From contig CAUGOD010000006.1 in the NCBI GenBank assembly GCA_959601025.1, positions 1-64,000 on the forward strand: a stretch of DNA of 64,000 nt, given 5' to 3'. Source of the stretch: an uncultured Oscillospiraceae bacterium (GTDB lineage Bacteria; Bacillota; Clostridia; Oscillospirales; Acutalibacteraceae). Positions 16,035 to 23,970 of the stretch are shown one piece after another. Numbering within the stretch: position 1 is the stretch's first letter; each line of letters opens with the position of its first letter. The translations under genes were made by a program, and so were the position numbers. A model generated the notes under the pieces. It searched no databases, was not told the origin of the DNA, and was given only the letters and a program-made list of their open reading frames with translations.

Positions 16035-16746
16035 GTCGGATCGTTTCGTGACCGCACTGACACGGGAGCTTGGCGTCATCCGGGCTTCGGCCCGGGGGGC
16101 GCGGAATCTGAAAAACCGCAACGCCTCGGCAACTCAGCTGCTTTCCTATTCCCGTCTGAGCGTTTACCGGGGACGGGATAAGTACATAATCGACGATGTG
16201 GAGCCGCTGCGGGTGTTTTTCGAGCTCCGCTCGGATATCGAAAAACTGGCGCTTTCCCAATATTTCTGCGAGCTGGCTGGTGTGTTGGCTCCGCAGGAGG
16301 AGCCGGCGGAGGATTTTCTCCGGCTGATGCTGAACGCCCTGCACTTCCTTGGAAGTGACCGGCGGGACCCCCGCCAGATCAAGGCGGTGACGGAGCTGCG
16401 GATGCTTTCCCTTGCGGGCTTTATGCCCGACCTGCTGGCCTGCGCTTCCTGCGGCGCGTTCGAGGGAGCGGAGATGTGGTTTTCCCCGCGGGAAGGGACG
16501 CTGGCATGCGGGCCGTGCCATGCCGCCGGGCGGCTGCCCGGCGCGACGCCAATGCCGGGAAACGTGCTGGCCGCCATGCGGCATATCGTCTATTCCGCGT
16601 TCGAAAACTGCTTTTCCTTTACCATGGCGGACGAGGGGCTGGAGCGGCTTTCCCGGCAGACGGAGGGCTTCCTGCTCGCCCAGCTGAACCGGGGCTTCAA
16701 CACGCTGAATTTTTATCACGGGATACGGGTGGCACCTCCCACCTAA
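15982..16746 (+). CDS. recO: DNA repair protein RecO
   Basis: A 254-residue RecF-pathway mediator that anneals single-stranded DNA and loads RecA with RecR. There is an N-terminal OB fold (RQTTDALIIRENNNIGESDR, then VIRASARGARNLKNRNA), a helical middle and a four-Cys zinc site (Cys154, Cys157, Cys176, Cys179). The start at 15982 has GGAGG about 12 nt upstream and begins at the conserved first strand; the longer in-frame start at 15886 would add residues unrelated to RecO. It ends the era cluster. Confidence 0.94.
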   Translation: MRQTTDALIIRENNNIGESDRFVTALTRELGVIRASARGARNLKNRNASATQLLSYSRLSVYRGRDKYIIDDVEPLRVFFELRSDIEKLALSQYFCELAGVLAPQEEPAEDFLRLMLNALHFLGSDRRDPRQIKAVTELRMLSLAGFMPDLLACASCGAFEGAEMWFSPREGTLACGPCHAAGRLPGATPMPGNVLAAMRHIVYSAFENCFSFTMADEGLERLSRQTEGFLLAQLNRGFNTLNFYHGIRVAPPT

Positions 16747-17109
16747 GCATCGTTGCCAGCGTTGGAAGGAGGCGCTGCGGAGAAACGCCGTCCGTCGTTT
16801 CTCCGGATCGGCACCTGCTGACGGCCCCCAATATAAGCAGAATACCGACGCTGGAAGGCGCGCTTTTTCGGGCGTTTCCGCAGGGCGCTTTCCGCCTGTG
16901 GTTTTCCTGCGTGATGGAATCGGAAAAACCGGTCGACGAATCGGCCGGCTTTTGTTATAATGGGACCGCGCCCCCGTGTACCACAGAGGGGGGAGCGATC
17001 GAAAAAAAGCGGCGGAAAACGGCATTCCGTTAGCTTTGCCGTTTTGTGCGTTGGCGATTGGATGAAAAGCGCATTGTCAACCAGCGTGGGGAAAGGGATG
17101 GTCCATACC
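16747..17109. promoter_or_regulatory. Gap after recO: stem-loop and promoter of the next gene
   Basis: A perfect 10-bp stem (CGGAGAAACG at 16778-16787 with CGTTTCTCCG at 16796-16805, 8-nt loop) lies 30 nt after recO, without a T-run. Further on, TCGACG (16933-16938), 17 nt and an extended -10 TGTTATAAT (TATAAT at 16956-16961) form a likely promoter for the membrane protein gene. No gene seen. Confidence 0.5.
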
Positions 17110-18090
17110 ATGACGACGGAAAAATTGCACGACCGGGCGCGGCTGTTCGGCGTTGGCTATTTAAAAAATTACGCCCGCTCCCGCCGGGCGGCGGCCTGGG
17201 TTTTCGCGGCGCTGTTCTTTCTGTTTTTAGGGGCGGCGCAATTCCTGACCTATGGCATCGCTCTGCGGGAGGAGTATCCCTGGAAGAACGCCGTGGTGCT
17301 GGCGGCCGTTCCTTTCGTCGGGCCGGTTGTGCTCGGCGTGCAGTGCGTCATGGAAGGCGGGACGATTCGTTTGCTACGGGCGCTGCTGCTGCTGGGGGCC
17401 GTGGCTCCGTCGGTGCTGTTCCTCCTGCTTGGCGCGCATTTCCACGATCTGCGCAAGCGGGCGCTCTGCGTTCAGGCCGAACGGGAGGAGGATGCGTTGC
17501 TGCGGGCGGAACCGGTTGACCGATTGTCCCCGCCTCCTGCGCTTCCGGGACAGCCTCCGGTGATCCTCCGACCGGGCGCGGGACCTGTGCCGGTTCTGAA
17601 AAGGGAAGCGGCGTCCGGCGCTGTACAAACGGTATCGGGCGTTATGTCGGCGGATGTCCCTGCCCGGGCGGAAGCAGTCCCTGCACAGTTGGCGAAATCT
17701 GTTCCGTCGGCAGAGCCTTCAGCAGCGTCCGCATCAAAGGACGGCGCATCGGCGGCCCCGGATACGCTTCCGGAGAAAGCGTCGGCGACCAGGACGGCTG
17801 CACCCCCTGTTTCTCCGATAGAGGGGCAGGCCCGCACTGTGGAGATTCCTGCTGCGGAAGCGTCTCCGGCAGGTGCGGCGAGGTCTTCCGTCCCCGGCAC
17901 GGCCGGATTGACGACGGACGCGGTTTCCCGTTCCCCGGCCTCTTCCGGAGTTTCCAGGCCGTCCCCGGCGTTATCCGTCAAGTCCGCTTCGCCGGCCTCA
18001 TCGGGGGACGCCTCCCTTCAAAAGGCGGAAGAGGAATATAAACGCGCCATGCAGGACGTGTGGGCGCTTTTGCAGAAAAAAGACAAATAG
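17110..18090 (+). CDS. Membrane protein with long Ala/Pro/Ser-rich tail
   Basis: A 326-residue protein without recognisable family. Residues about 25-125 hold three to four hydrophobic segments (AAWVFAALFFLFLGAAQFLT, VVLAAVPFVGPVVLGVQCV, LLRALLLLGAVAPSVLFLLLG). From about residue 150 to 300 the chain is low-complexity, rich in Ala, Pro, Ser and Val, and probably disordered. The last 25 residues (LQKAEEEYKRAMQDVWALLQ) look like an amphipathic helix. The ATG at 17110 follows GGGATGG; 17098 is an alternative. It sits alone between recO and mutS2. Confidence 0.6.
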   Translation: MTTEKLHDRARLFGVGYLKNYARSRRAAAWVFAALFFLFLGAAQFLTYGIALREEYPWKNAVVLAAVPFVGPVVLGVQCVMEGGTIRLLRALLLLGAVAPSVLFLLLGAHFHDLRKRALCVQAEREEDALLRAEPVDRLSPPPALPGQPPVILRPGAGPVPVLKREAASGAVQTVSGVMSADVPARAEAVPAQLAKSVPSAEPSAASASKDGASAAPDTLPEKASATRTAAPPVSPIEGQARTVEIPAAEASPAGAARSSVPGTAGLTTDAVSRSPASSGVSRPSPALSVKSASPASSGDASLQKAEEEYKRAMQDVWALLQKKDK

Positions 18091-18118
18091 CGGCGGAAGC
18101 TTTGCTCAAAAGGAGCAG

Positions 18119-18156
18119 CCCCGCTCTCAAAGGGGTTCGTCCACTTGAGGGCGGGG
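18119..18156 (+). terminator. Terminator-like hairpin before mutS2
   Basis: CCCCGCTCTCAA (18119-18130) pairs with TTGAGGGCGGGG (18145-18156) with one G-T pair. The following tract is only weakly T-rich (GCCTTTCC), so termination may be partial and mutS2 partly co-transcribed. Confidence 0.5.
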
Positions 18157-18196
18157 GCCTTTCCGCCGTGCGACCGGCGAAAGGAATACAACCACC

Positions 18197-20599
18197 ATGA
18201 ATCGAAATTATCAGTCGCTGGAGCTGGATAAGATACTCGAGCTTCTGGCGATGGAAACCGGCTGCGAGGACGCGGCCGAACAGGCGCGCGCGCTGGCGCC
18301 GTCCTCCGATCTTGCGGAGGTTCGCCGCCGGATGGCGGACACCGCAGCGGCGGTGATGCTGATGGCGCGCTTTGGCTCCCCCTCCTTCGGCGGGGCGAAG
18401 AATGTGACCAACGCGCTGCGGCGGGCCGAAGCGGGGGCGGCGCTTTCCATGCGGGAACTGCTCTCGGTCGCGGAAACGCTGCGGGTGATCCGTTCCCTGG
18501 CGGAGTGGCGGTCCCACTGCGCGGGGGTGGAAACCTGCCTGGACGACCGCTTCGGGGTACTGGTTCCCAATAAATATCTGGAGGAAAAGATCAACGCGGC
18601 GATCCTGTCCGAGGAAGAGATGGCGGACAGCGCCTCGCCGGAGCTGGCAGGCATCCGCCGGAAGCAGCGGGCAGCCTCTTCCCGCGTGCGGGAGAAGCTG
18701 GACGGTATGATCCGCTCCCCCGCCTATCAGAAGCTGCTTCAGGAACCGATTGTCACCATCCGGGGGGGACGCTTCGTCGTCCCGGTTCGGGCCGAGCACC
18801 GGGGAGAGGTTCCGGGGCTGGTGCACGACACCTCCGCCTCGGGCGCGACGGTGTTTGTGGAGCCGATGGCTGTGGTGGAGGCGAATAACGAGCTGCGGGT
18901 GCTCCTCTCCCGGGAGGAAGCGGAGATTGAGCGGATTCTTGCGGAGCTTTCCGCCGAAGCGGGCAGCTTTGCGGACGGGATTATCGCGGATTACGACATT
19001 TTGGTCGAGCTGAACCTGATCTTCGCTAAGGGACGGCTTGCCTACAAGATGAAGGCGACTGAGCCGAAGCTGACCGACGACGGTCATATCCTTCTCCGCC
19101 GGGCCCGCCATCCCCTGATCGACCCCAAAAAGGCGGTGCCGATCGACGTCGAGCTGGGCGGGGCGTTCGATACGCTGGTCATCACCGGTCCGAACACCGG
19201 CGGCAAGACGGTGACGCTGAAAACCCTCGGCCTGCTCTCCCTGATGGCGATGTGCGGTCTGATGCCCCCGGTCAGCGACGGCAGCACCCTTTCGGTTTTC
19301 CGGCAGGTGCTGGCCGATATCGGGGATGAGCAGTCGATCGAGCAGTCCCTGTCCACCTTCTCGGCCCATATGACCAACCTCATTCACATCCTCGGGGAGG
19401 CGGGGGAGGGCAGCCTGATTCTGCTGGACGAGCTGGGAGCGGGCACCGATCCGGTAGAGGGCGCGGCCCTCGCCATCGCTATCCTCGAACGGCTGCGGGA
19501 GCAGGGGGCGCGGGTCGCTGCGACCACCCATTACGCTGAGCTGAAGGCTTACGCCATCCATACGCCGGGGGTGGAAAACGGAAGCTGCGAATTCGATGTG
19601 GCGACCCTTCGGCCCACCTATCGGCTGTTGGTCGGGGTACCGGGACGGTCCAACGCCTTCGCCATTTCCGAGCGGCTGGGGATGGACCCCGCGCTGGTGG
19701 AGCGCGCCAGGGCGTTGGTCTCCGGCGACGACCGGCGGCTGGAGGATGTGGTGGTCACGCTGGAGGAACGGCGGCAGAACCTCGAAAAGGAGCTGTCCGA
19801 GGCGCGGTTCATGCGGGCGCAGGCGCAGGCCGCCGGACAGCGGGCGCAAGCGGAGCTGGAGGAGCTCGACCGGCTGCGGGAAAAGGAGCTGGATCAGGCG
19901 CGGGGCGAAGCCCGGCGGATTGTCGAGCGGGCCCGGGCCGAGGCGGAACGGCTGATGGACGAGCTGGACGCGCTGCGCAAGCAGAAGAACGCGGCTGAAT
20001 TCGCCATGAAGGCGCAGGAGGCCAAAAGCCAGCTCCGTTCCCGCCTGCGGGCAGTGGAGGAGGCCGTCGATCCGGTTGCAAAAAAGAAACCGCAAAGCTA
20101 CACTCTGCCCCGGCCGCTGCAGGCGGGGGACGAGGTGCTGATCGTGGATATCGACAAAAAGGGCGTGGTGCTTTCTCCGCCGGATGACAGCGGAACCGTG
20201 CAGGTGCAGGCCGGGATCATTAAGACCCGGGTGCCGGTCGGCAATCTTCGTCTGATTGCCGACAAGGGGCCGGCGGCCGCTTCCGGCAAGGGCGGGCCGA
20301 CGGCCCGGCCTTCCGACCGGGCGGTGCGGGGCGTGACCTCCCGCGCACAGCGGGAGGCGCGGATGGAGGTCGACCTCCGTGGATTGATGACCGACGAGGG
20401 CATCCTAGAGCTGGATCGTTTTCTGGACGAGGCGGTGCTCTCGGGAATCGACCAGGTGACGGTCATCCACGGCAAGGGAACCGGTGCTCTCCGCGCCGCG
20501 GTACAGCAGCATCTGCGAACCCATCCGTCGGTGAAGAGCTTCCGGCTCGGCGTATACGGCGAGGGGGAGACGGGCGTGACGGTCGTGACGCTGAAATAG
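18197..20599 (+). CDS. mutS2: Endonuclease MutS2
   Basis: An 800-residue MutS-family ATPase without the mismatch-binding domain. MutS2 acts against homologous recombination and, in B. subtilis, in rescue of collided ribosomes. The N-terminal core domain is followed by the clamp helices. The ATPase has Walker A TGPNTGGKT around residues 330-338 and LILLDELGAGTDPVEGAALA as Walker B and signature. A coiled-coil stretch rich in Glu/Arg covers about 520-620. A KOW-like segment follows. The C-terminal Smr nuclease domain starts near 720 with VDLRGLMTDEG and HGKGTGALRAAV. Full length. Confidence 0.96.
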   Translation: MNRNYQSLELDKILELLAMETGCEDAAEQARALAPSSDLAEVRRRMADTAAAVMLMARFGSPSFGGAKNVTNALRRAEAGAALSMRELLSVAETLRVIRSLAEWRSHCAGVETCLDDRFGVLVPNKYLEEKINAAILSEEEMADSASPELAGIRRKQRAASSRVREKLDGMIRSPAYQKLLQEPIVTIRGGRFVVPVRAEHRGEVPGLVHDTSASGATVFVEPMAVVEANNELRVLLSREEAEIERILAELSAEAGSFADGIIADYDILVELNLIFAKGRLAYKMKATEPKLTDDGHILLRRARHPLIDPKKAVPIDVELGGAFDTLVITGPNTGGKTVTLKTLGLLSLMAMCGLMPPVSDGSTLSVFRQVLADIGDEQSIEQSLSTFSAHMTNLIHILGEAGEGSLILLDELGAGTDPVEGAALAIAILERLREQGARVAATTHYAELKAYAIHTPGVENGSCEFDVATLRPTYRLLVGVPGRSNAFAISERLGMDPALVERARALVSGDDRRLEDVVVTLEERRQNLEKELSEARFMRAQAQAAGQRAQAELEELDRLREKELDQARGEARRIVERARAEAERLMDELDALRKQKNAAEFAMKAQEAKSQLRSRLRAVEEAVDPVAKKKPQSYTLPRPLQAGDEVLIVDIDKKGVVLSPPDDSGTVQVQAGIIKTRVPVGNLRLIADKGPAAASGKGGPTARPSDRAVRGVTSRAQREARMEVDLRGLMTDEGILELDRFLDEAVLSGIDQVTVIHGKGTGALRAAVQQHLRTHPSVKSFRLGVYGEGETGVTVVTLK

Positions 20600-20635
20600 G
20601 GAAAAGGGGCTGTAACAAGCCCTTGGAAAAACCGA

Positions 20636-20662
20636 TTGCGGGCCGCGATCTGCGGCCCGCAA
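20636..20662. terminator. Bidirectional terminator after mutS2
   Basis: TTGCGGGCCGC (20636-20646) pairs perfectly with GCGGCCCGCAA (20652-20662); GGAAAAACC and GGTTTTCC on either side extend the stem and supply A/T runs for both directions. Confidence 0.75.
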
Positions 20663-20720
20663 GTGGTTTTCCTCTGCCGGAACGATATTGATATTTTTTA
20701 CAACAGCTTCCTTTGCATGG

Positions 20721-21362
20721 TTACAACACATAAAACAGAATGCTGAAAAACTGAGCGACGGCGCCGGCCAGAACAAAAAAATGCCAGATCATATGGAAAT
20801 ATCGCACCGACTTGTTGCGGTAGAAGGGGATGCCGGCCGTATACAGCACGCCGCCCAGCACCAGAAGGAAGATGCCCGGCCAGTCCATGGCCCGTACCAG
20901 CGGCACGATGGCGAAAACGACGCACCAGCCGCTGGCAAGATAACACACCATGGAGATTTTTTTGAAACGCTCCACGCTGATCAGGTTGAGGATGATGCCG
21001 AAAAGGGCGGTTCCCCATACGACTCCGAAGATCGTCCAGCCCACCGGACCGTTCAGGGCGATCAGAGTATAGGGGGTGTAGGTTCCGGCGATCAGCAGAA
21101 AGATGGTGGAATGGTCGAACACCCGCAGGATTTTTTTCGCCCGTTCATTCACCAGGGAGTGATAAAGCGAAGACATGCTGAACAGCAGGATCATGCTCGC
21201 CCCATAAATGGCGGAGGCGGTCATTTTCAGCGGATCGCCCACCGAGTGGGCCAGCAGTACGATCGTCCCCACGACCGCCAGCAGCGCCCCCACCCCATGG
21301 GTCACGGCGTTGCCGATTTCCTCACTGATGGTATAGAATGAGCCTTTCAGCTTGGTATCCAT
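20721..21362 (-). CDS. Hemolysin III / PAQR family membrane protein
   Basis: A 213-residue seven-helix membrane protein of the hemolysin III (YqfA, PAQR) family. Members are predicted hydrolases or receptors with a metal site; the haemolytic activity of the name rests on one Bacillus cereus protein. Conserved elements are EIGNAVTHGVGALLAVVGT, SSLYHSL with the first metal-ligand His, FDHSTIFLLIAGTYTPYTL and the last-helix pair YFHMIWHFFVLAG. The ATG at 21362 is used. A TTG at 21374 directly after AGGAGGAG is a possible alternative that adds four residues. Monocistronic. Confidence 0.9.
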   Translation of the reverse strand: MDTKLKGSFYTISEEIGNAVTHGVGALLAVVGTIVLLAHSVGDPLKMTASAIYGASMILLFSMSSLYHSLVNERAKKILRVFDHSTIFLLIAGTYTPYTLIALNGPVGWTIFGVVWGTALFGIILNLISVERFKKISMVCYLASGWCVVFAIVPLVRAMDWPGIFLLVLGGVLYTAGIPFYRNKSVRYFHMIWHFFVLAGAVAQFFSILFYVL

Positions 21363-21636
21363 TGTCAAAGCCAATCTCCTCCTTGCGGTTACGAATTGAG
21401 AATATACAAGAAATTTGATATCTTGTTTTCAAAACTATATTAAGTATAGCACGGGATTACGCCGTTGACAAGAGAAAAACCGGAAGATAAGAAAAAATTC
21501 ATTTTCTGCCCTTCCGGCTCTTCGGCCCTACTGGTTCTTCCTGCCCTGCCTTTTCCGTCCTTTTCTTTTCCTGACGTATGCCCGGATGCTTTTTCAGTAT
21601 GGCCCAAGAAAGGCGGGCCTATACCGGAAAAACCAA

Positions 21637-21681
21637 CAGAAAGGCCCTTTGCTCCCTATCACGGCGCAAAGGGCCTTTCTG
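21637..21681. terminator. Terminator with 16-bp perfect stem
   Basis: 21637-21652 pairs with 21666-21681 without a mismatch. It lies 14 nt beyond the stop of the leftward gene at 21695, whose transcript it most likely ends. The 21363-21636 interval holds no gene. Confidence 0.75.
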
Positions 21682-21694
21682 CCGGTTTGCTTTT

Positions 21695-22024
21695 CTATTT
21701 ATATTTGTCTCTAATCCGTTTTCCCTGTAGGGAAAAGGAGCCGTAGCGGGTATCCGCAGCCGCGGTGAGCGTATCGCCCCGTATCTCTCCCCGCGCCGAA
21801 TAGGGGATTTTCAGGAAACCGAACCGGAGTATTCCCTGAAAGGAAAAATGGGCGCCGTCCGTCCGGCCACCGGCAAAGTGGTTGACCGCGCCCATAGCGC
21901 GGATTGAGCCGCTTAGGACGCCGTCGGCGTCCTTCAGGGTGAGCCGGCCCTGTTCATTTCCCAGCGGCGTCCGCATGGCGACCTGGTATTCGCCGGCAAC
22001 ACCCGCATTCTCTGTCCCTTTCAT
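21695..22024 (-). CDS. Hypothetical beta-rich protein
   Basis: A 109-residue cytoplasmic protein of unknown family. It consists of short alternating polar/hydrophobic segments rich in Gly (GEYQVAMRTPLGNEQGRLTL, GVLSGSIRAMGAVNHFAGG, FSFQGILRFGFLKIPYSARG, TLTAAADTRYGSFSLQG), which suggests a single antiparallel beta barrel or sandwich. There is no signal peptide and no Cys. AAAGGAGG lies upstream of the ATG. Co-directional with azlCD 75 nt upstream, so possibly the third gene of that transcript, with no functional link evident. Confidence 0.65.
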   Translation of the reverse strand: MKGTENAGVAGEYQVAMRTPLGNEQGRLTLKDADGVLSGSIRAMGAVNHFAGGRTDGAHFSFQGILRFGFLKIPYSARGEIRGDTLTAAADTRYGSFSLQGKRIRDKYK

Positions 22025-22098
22025 GCTTAACGACGGCCTCCTTTACACGCAGACGGGATGCGTCTCTGCTCCAGTATACGCGGGGAAGCCGGTTCCTG

Positions 22099-22422
22099 TT
22101 ACAGCAGCGAGAGAAGAAAGGCGGTTCCTACCCCGGTCAGGATGGCGGGCAGGCTCTTCTTGGTGAAGTACGCGACCAGCGCGGTCGCGGCGGCGGAAAG
22201 CAGATAACTGTTCCGGATGGGATGAAGGTCCAGCGCCCCGTCCGGGAGAAAGACGGCGGGGGCGATCAGGGCGGTGATTACCGCCGGGCCGATAAAGCGC
22301 ATAAACCGCCGGGCCTTTTCCGGAATACGGATTTTCTCCGACAGCACCAGCGCGGGCATTCGGGTCAGGTAGGTGGCGACGCCGCAGCAGAGCAGCACAA
22401 CGAGGTATTCGGGCGTGGTCAT
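22099..22422 (-). CDS. azlD: Branched-chain amino acid export subunit AzlD
   Basis: A 107-residue, four-helix membrane protein (YLVVLLCCGVATYLTRMPAL, FMRFIGPAVITALIAPAVFL, LLSAAATALVAYFTKKSLPA, GVGTAFLLSLL). AzlD is the small subunit of the AzlCD permease, which exports branched-chain amino acids and, in B. subtilis, 4-azaleucine. YLTRMPALVLSEKI and GPAVITALIAP are family hallmarks. The start overlaps the azlC stop by 4 nt (ATGA), typical of coupled subunits made in equal amounts. Confidence 0.92.
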   Translation of the reverse strand: MTTPEYLVVLLCCGVATYLTRMPALVLSEKIRIPEKARRFMRFIGPAVITALIAPAVFLPDGALDLHPIRNSYLLSAAATALVAYFTKKSLPAILTGVGTAFLLSLL

Positions 22423-23189
22423 ACGGCCTCCCCTCCTTTTTTCCGATCGTTCCCGGCTTCGGCCGGCGGTTCGGAACCCACCGGCTTCCGGTCAAGCAGG
22501 AAACCGACCGCGCTGCCCGCGAAAGCGGCCAGCAGAATGTACCATTTTCCCGGAAGCCAGAGGCTTCCCGCCACGGAAACTGCTGCCGCGGTAAGTACGG
22601 CGGCGAGGGTGGGACGGTCCCGGATGATCGGCACCAGCATGGACAGGAAGGCGGCCGCCATCGCAAAGCCGAAGGCGGGCTCCAGGGCCGGAGGAAGCCG
22701 ATTCCCGCCCAGATAGCCGAGCACGCCGGAAACGCCCCAGAACAGGTAGATATTCAACCCGCAGCCCAGCACATACCGCGCGCCGCCGGAAAGATCGTGC
22801 TGGAAATGAGTATAGCTGACGGCATAGGCCTCGTCGGTGAGGAAGAAGGCGGTGAGCGCCCGTTCTTTTTTTCCGGCCCCCGGGATAAAGCGGGCGATAT
22901 CCGTCCCCATCACGATATGCCGGAGGTTGACCACCAGAATGGTCAGCATGGTGGAAAGCGGGCCCGCGCCTGAAGCGAGCATCTCCACCGCCACCATCTG
23001 GGAGGAGCCGGCGAACACGATCAGGGACATGCCGAGCGTCATCCAAAGCGGAATACCGGCCTGCCGCGCCATCATCCCGTAAACCAGGCCGTAAATGGTG
23101 ACGCCGATCCCGAGCGGGACGGTGTCAAGGAAGCCGCGGCGAAGGGCGCGGATATGGCCCTTATTAGACAAAGAGGATCGTTTGGACAA
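22419..23189 (-). CDS. azlC: Branched-chain amino acid export subunit AzlC
   Basis: The large subunit of the AzlCD permease, with about eight membrane helices. GFLDTVPLGIGVTIYGLVYG and GMSLIVFAGSSQMVAVEML, then VNLRHIVMGTDIARF and FFLTDEAYAVSY, match the family. The gene probably starts at TTG 23189: GGAGGG lies 6 nt upstream and the protein then begins LSKRSSLSNKGHIRALRRG (256 residues). A longer frame to 23276 lacks a ribosome site. A charged C-terminal tail of about 20 residues is variable. No regulator is adjacent; an AT-rich region upstream (23220-23390) probably holds the promoter. Confidence 0.9.
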   Translation of the reverse strand: MSKRSSLSNKGHIRALRRGFLDTVPLGIGVTIYGLVYGMMARQAGIPLWMTLGMSLIVFAGSSQMVAVEMLASGAGPLSTMLTILVVNLRHIVMGTDIARFIPGAGKKERALTAFFLTDEAYAVSYTHFQHDLSGGARYVLGCGLNIYLFWGVSGVLGYLGGNRLPPALEPAFGFAMAAAFLSMLVPIIRDRPTLAAVLTAAAVSVAGSLWLPGKWYILLAAFAGSAVGFLLDRKPVGSEPPAEAGNDRKKGGEAV

Positions 23190-23394
23190 GGGAAGCCCTC
23201 CGTGTTCTATATTTTGACGGCCAATGAAAATGAAGGAGTATTTATCTCCAATCTTCAATACACAAAGATTCAGCAAATTATATATTTTGGGGGAACAGTA
23301 TTTTTCTTGGTATTTCTATTTTTTTATTGCTTTTGGATGGATAGGAAAAGGATAACCTCTCACATTCCATAAATGTTATAAATGCCAAAGACTA

Positions 23395-23434
23395 AATAAT
23401 AGTGGCGTGAAAAGCTTTTCACGCCACTATTATT
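23395..23434. terminator. Perfect 40-bp palindrome, terminator of iscS-iscU
   Basis: Two 20-nt arms meet at AGCT with no mismatch. Read leftward it follows the iscU stop by 36 nt and ends in TATTATTTAG, so it is a likely terminator. Confidence 0.75.
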
Positions 23435-23470
23435 TCTGTACCGCTACGTTTCGTACACCAGAAAGCTTTT

Positions 23471-23908
23471 TTACAGGTGGCAGACCTCCACGTCGGGGTC
23501 GGGGAGCTCGCCTACGATGGGGGTTGGATCAATCCCCTGCCGGCGGTAATAATCCGCGATGGCGGCCTTGATCGACTGCTCCGCCAGAACCGAGCAGTGG
23601 ATTTTATGGGCAGGCAGGCCGTCCAGCGCTTCCACCACCGCTTTGTTGGAGAGCTTGAGCGCGTCCTCGATCGTCTGCCCCATGATCATTTCGGTGGCGA
23701 TCGAGCTGGTGGCGATCGCAGAGCCGCAGCCGAAGGTCTTGAACTTTACATCGGCGATCCGGCCGTCCTTCACCTTGATGTACATTTTCATGATGTCGCC
23801 GCACTTGGCGTTGCCGATTTCCCCGACGCCGTCCGCATCCGGGATTTCGCCCACGTTGCGGGGATTGGTGAAATGATCCATAACTTTATCGCTGTAGAAT
23901 GCTGCCAT
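23471..23908 (-). CDS. iscU: Iron-sulfur cluster scaffold protein, IscU/NifU-like
   Basis: A 145-residue scaffold on which Fe-S clusters are assembled with sulfur from the desulfurase. The three cluster Cys are present: KCGDIMKMYIKV, FKTFGCGSAIATSSIATEM and KIHCSVLAEQSIKAA. The protein starts MAAFYSDKVMDHFTNPRNVG, typical for NifU N-terminal-type scaffolds, and the C-terminal YYRRQGIDP is common in clostridial members. It lies 62 nt downstream of iscS on the same strand, so the pair forms an operon. No iscA, hscAB or fdx follows, the reduced clostridial arrangement. Confidence 0.94.
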   Translation of the reverse strand: MAAFYSDKVMDHFTNPRNVGEIPDADGVGEIGNAKCGDIMKMYIKVKDGRIADVKFKTFGCGSAIATSSIATEMIMGQTIEDALKLSNKAVVEALDGLPAHKIHCSVLAEQSIKAAIADYYRRQGIDPTPIVGELPDPDVEVCHL

Positions 23909-23970
23909 ATGAATTCCTTCTTTCTTTGCGTTGCTGTTTCTGTTAACCTGTTAACGGATGACAATTCGCT

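Noticed and set aside
16778..16805. Third copy of the phoH/icd RNA element downstream of recO
   Set aside because: It has a GGAGAAAC/GTTTCTCC hairpin, but the conserved linear block is missing and no promoter precedes it.
14779..17025. Long minus-strand frame opposite era and recO
   Set aside because: It crosses three well-supported rightward genes and has no family resemblance.
17978..20095. Long open frame on the minus strand opposite mutS2
   Set aside because: It mirrors mutS2, is very rich in Arg, His and Pro, has no ribosome site and matches no family. It is a by-product of GC-rich codon use.
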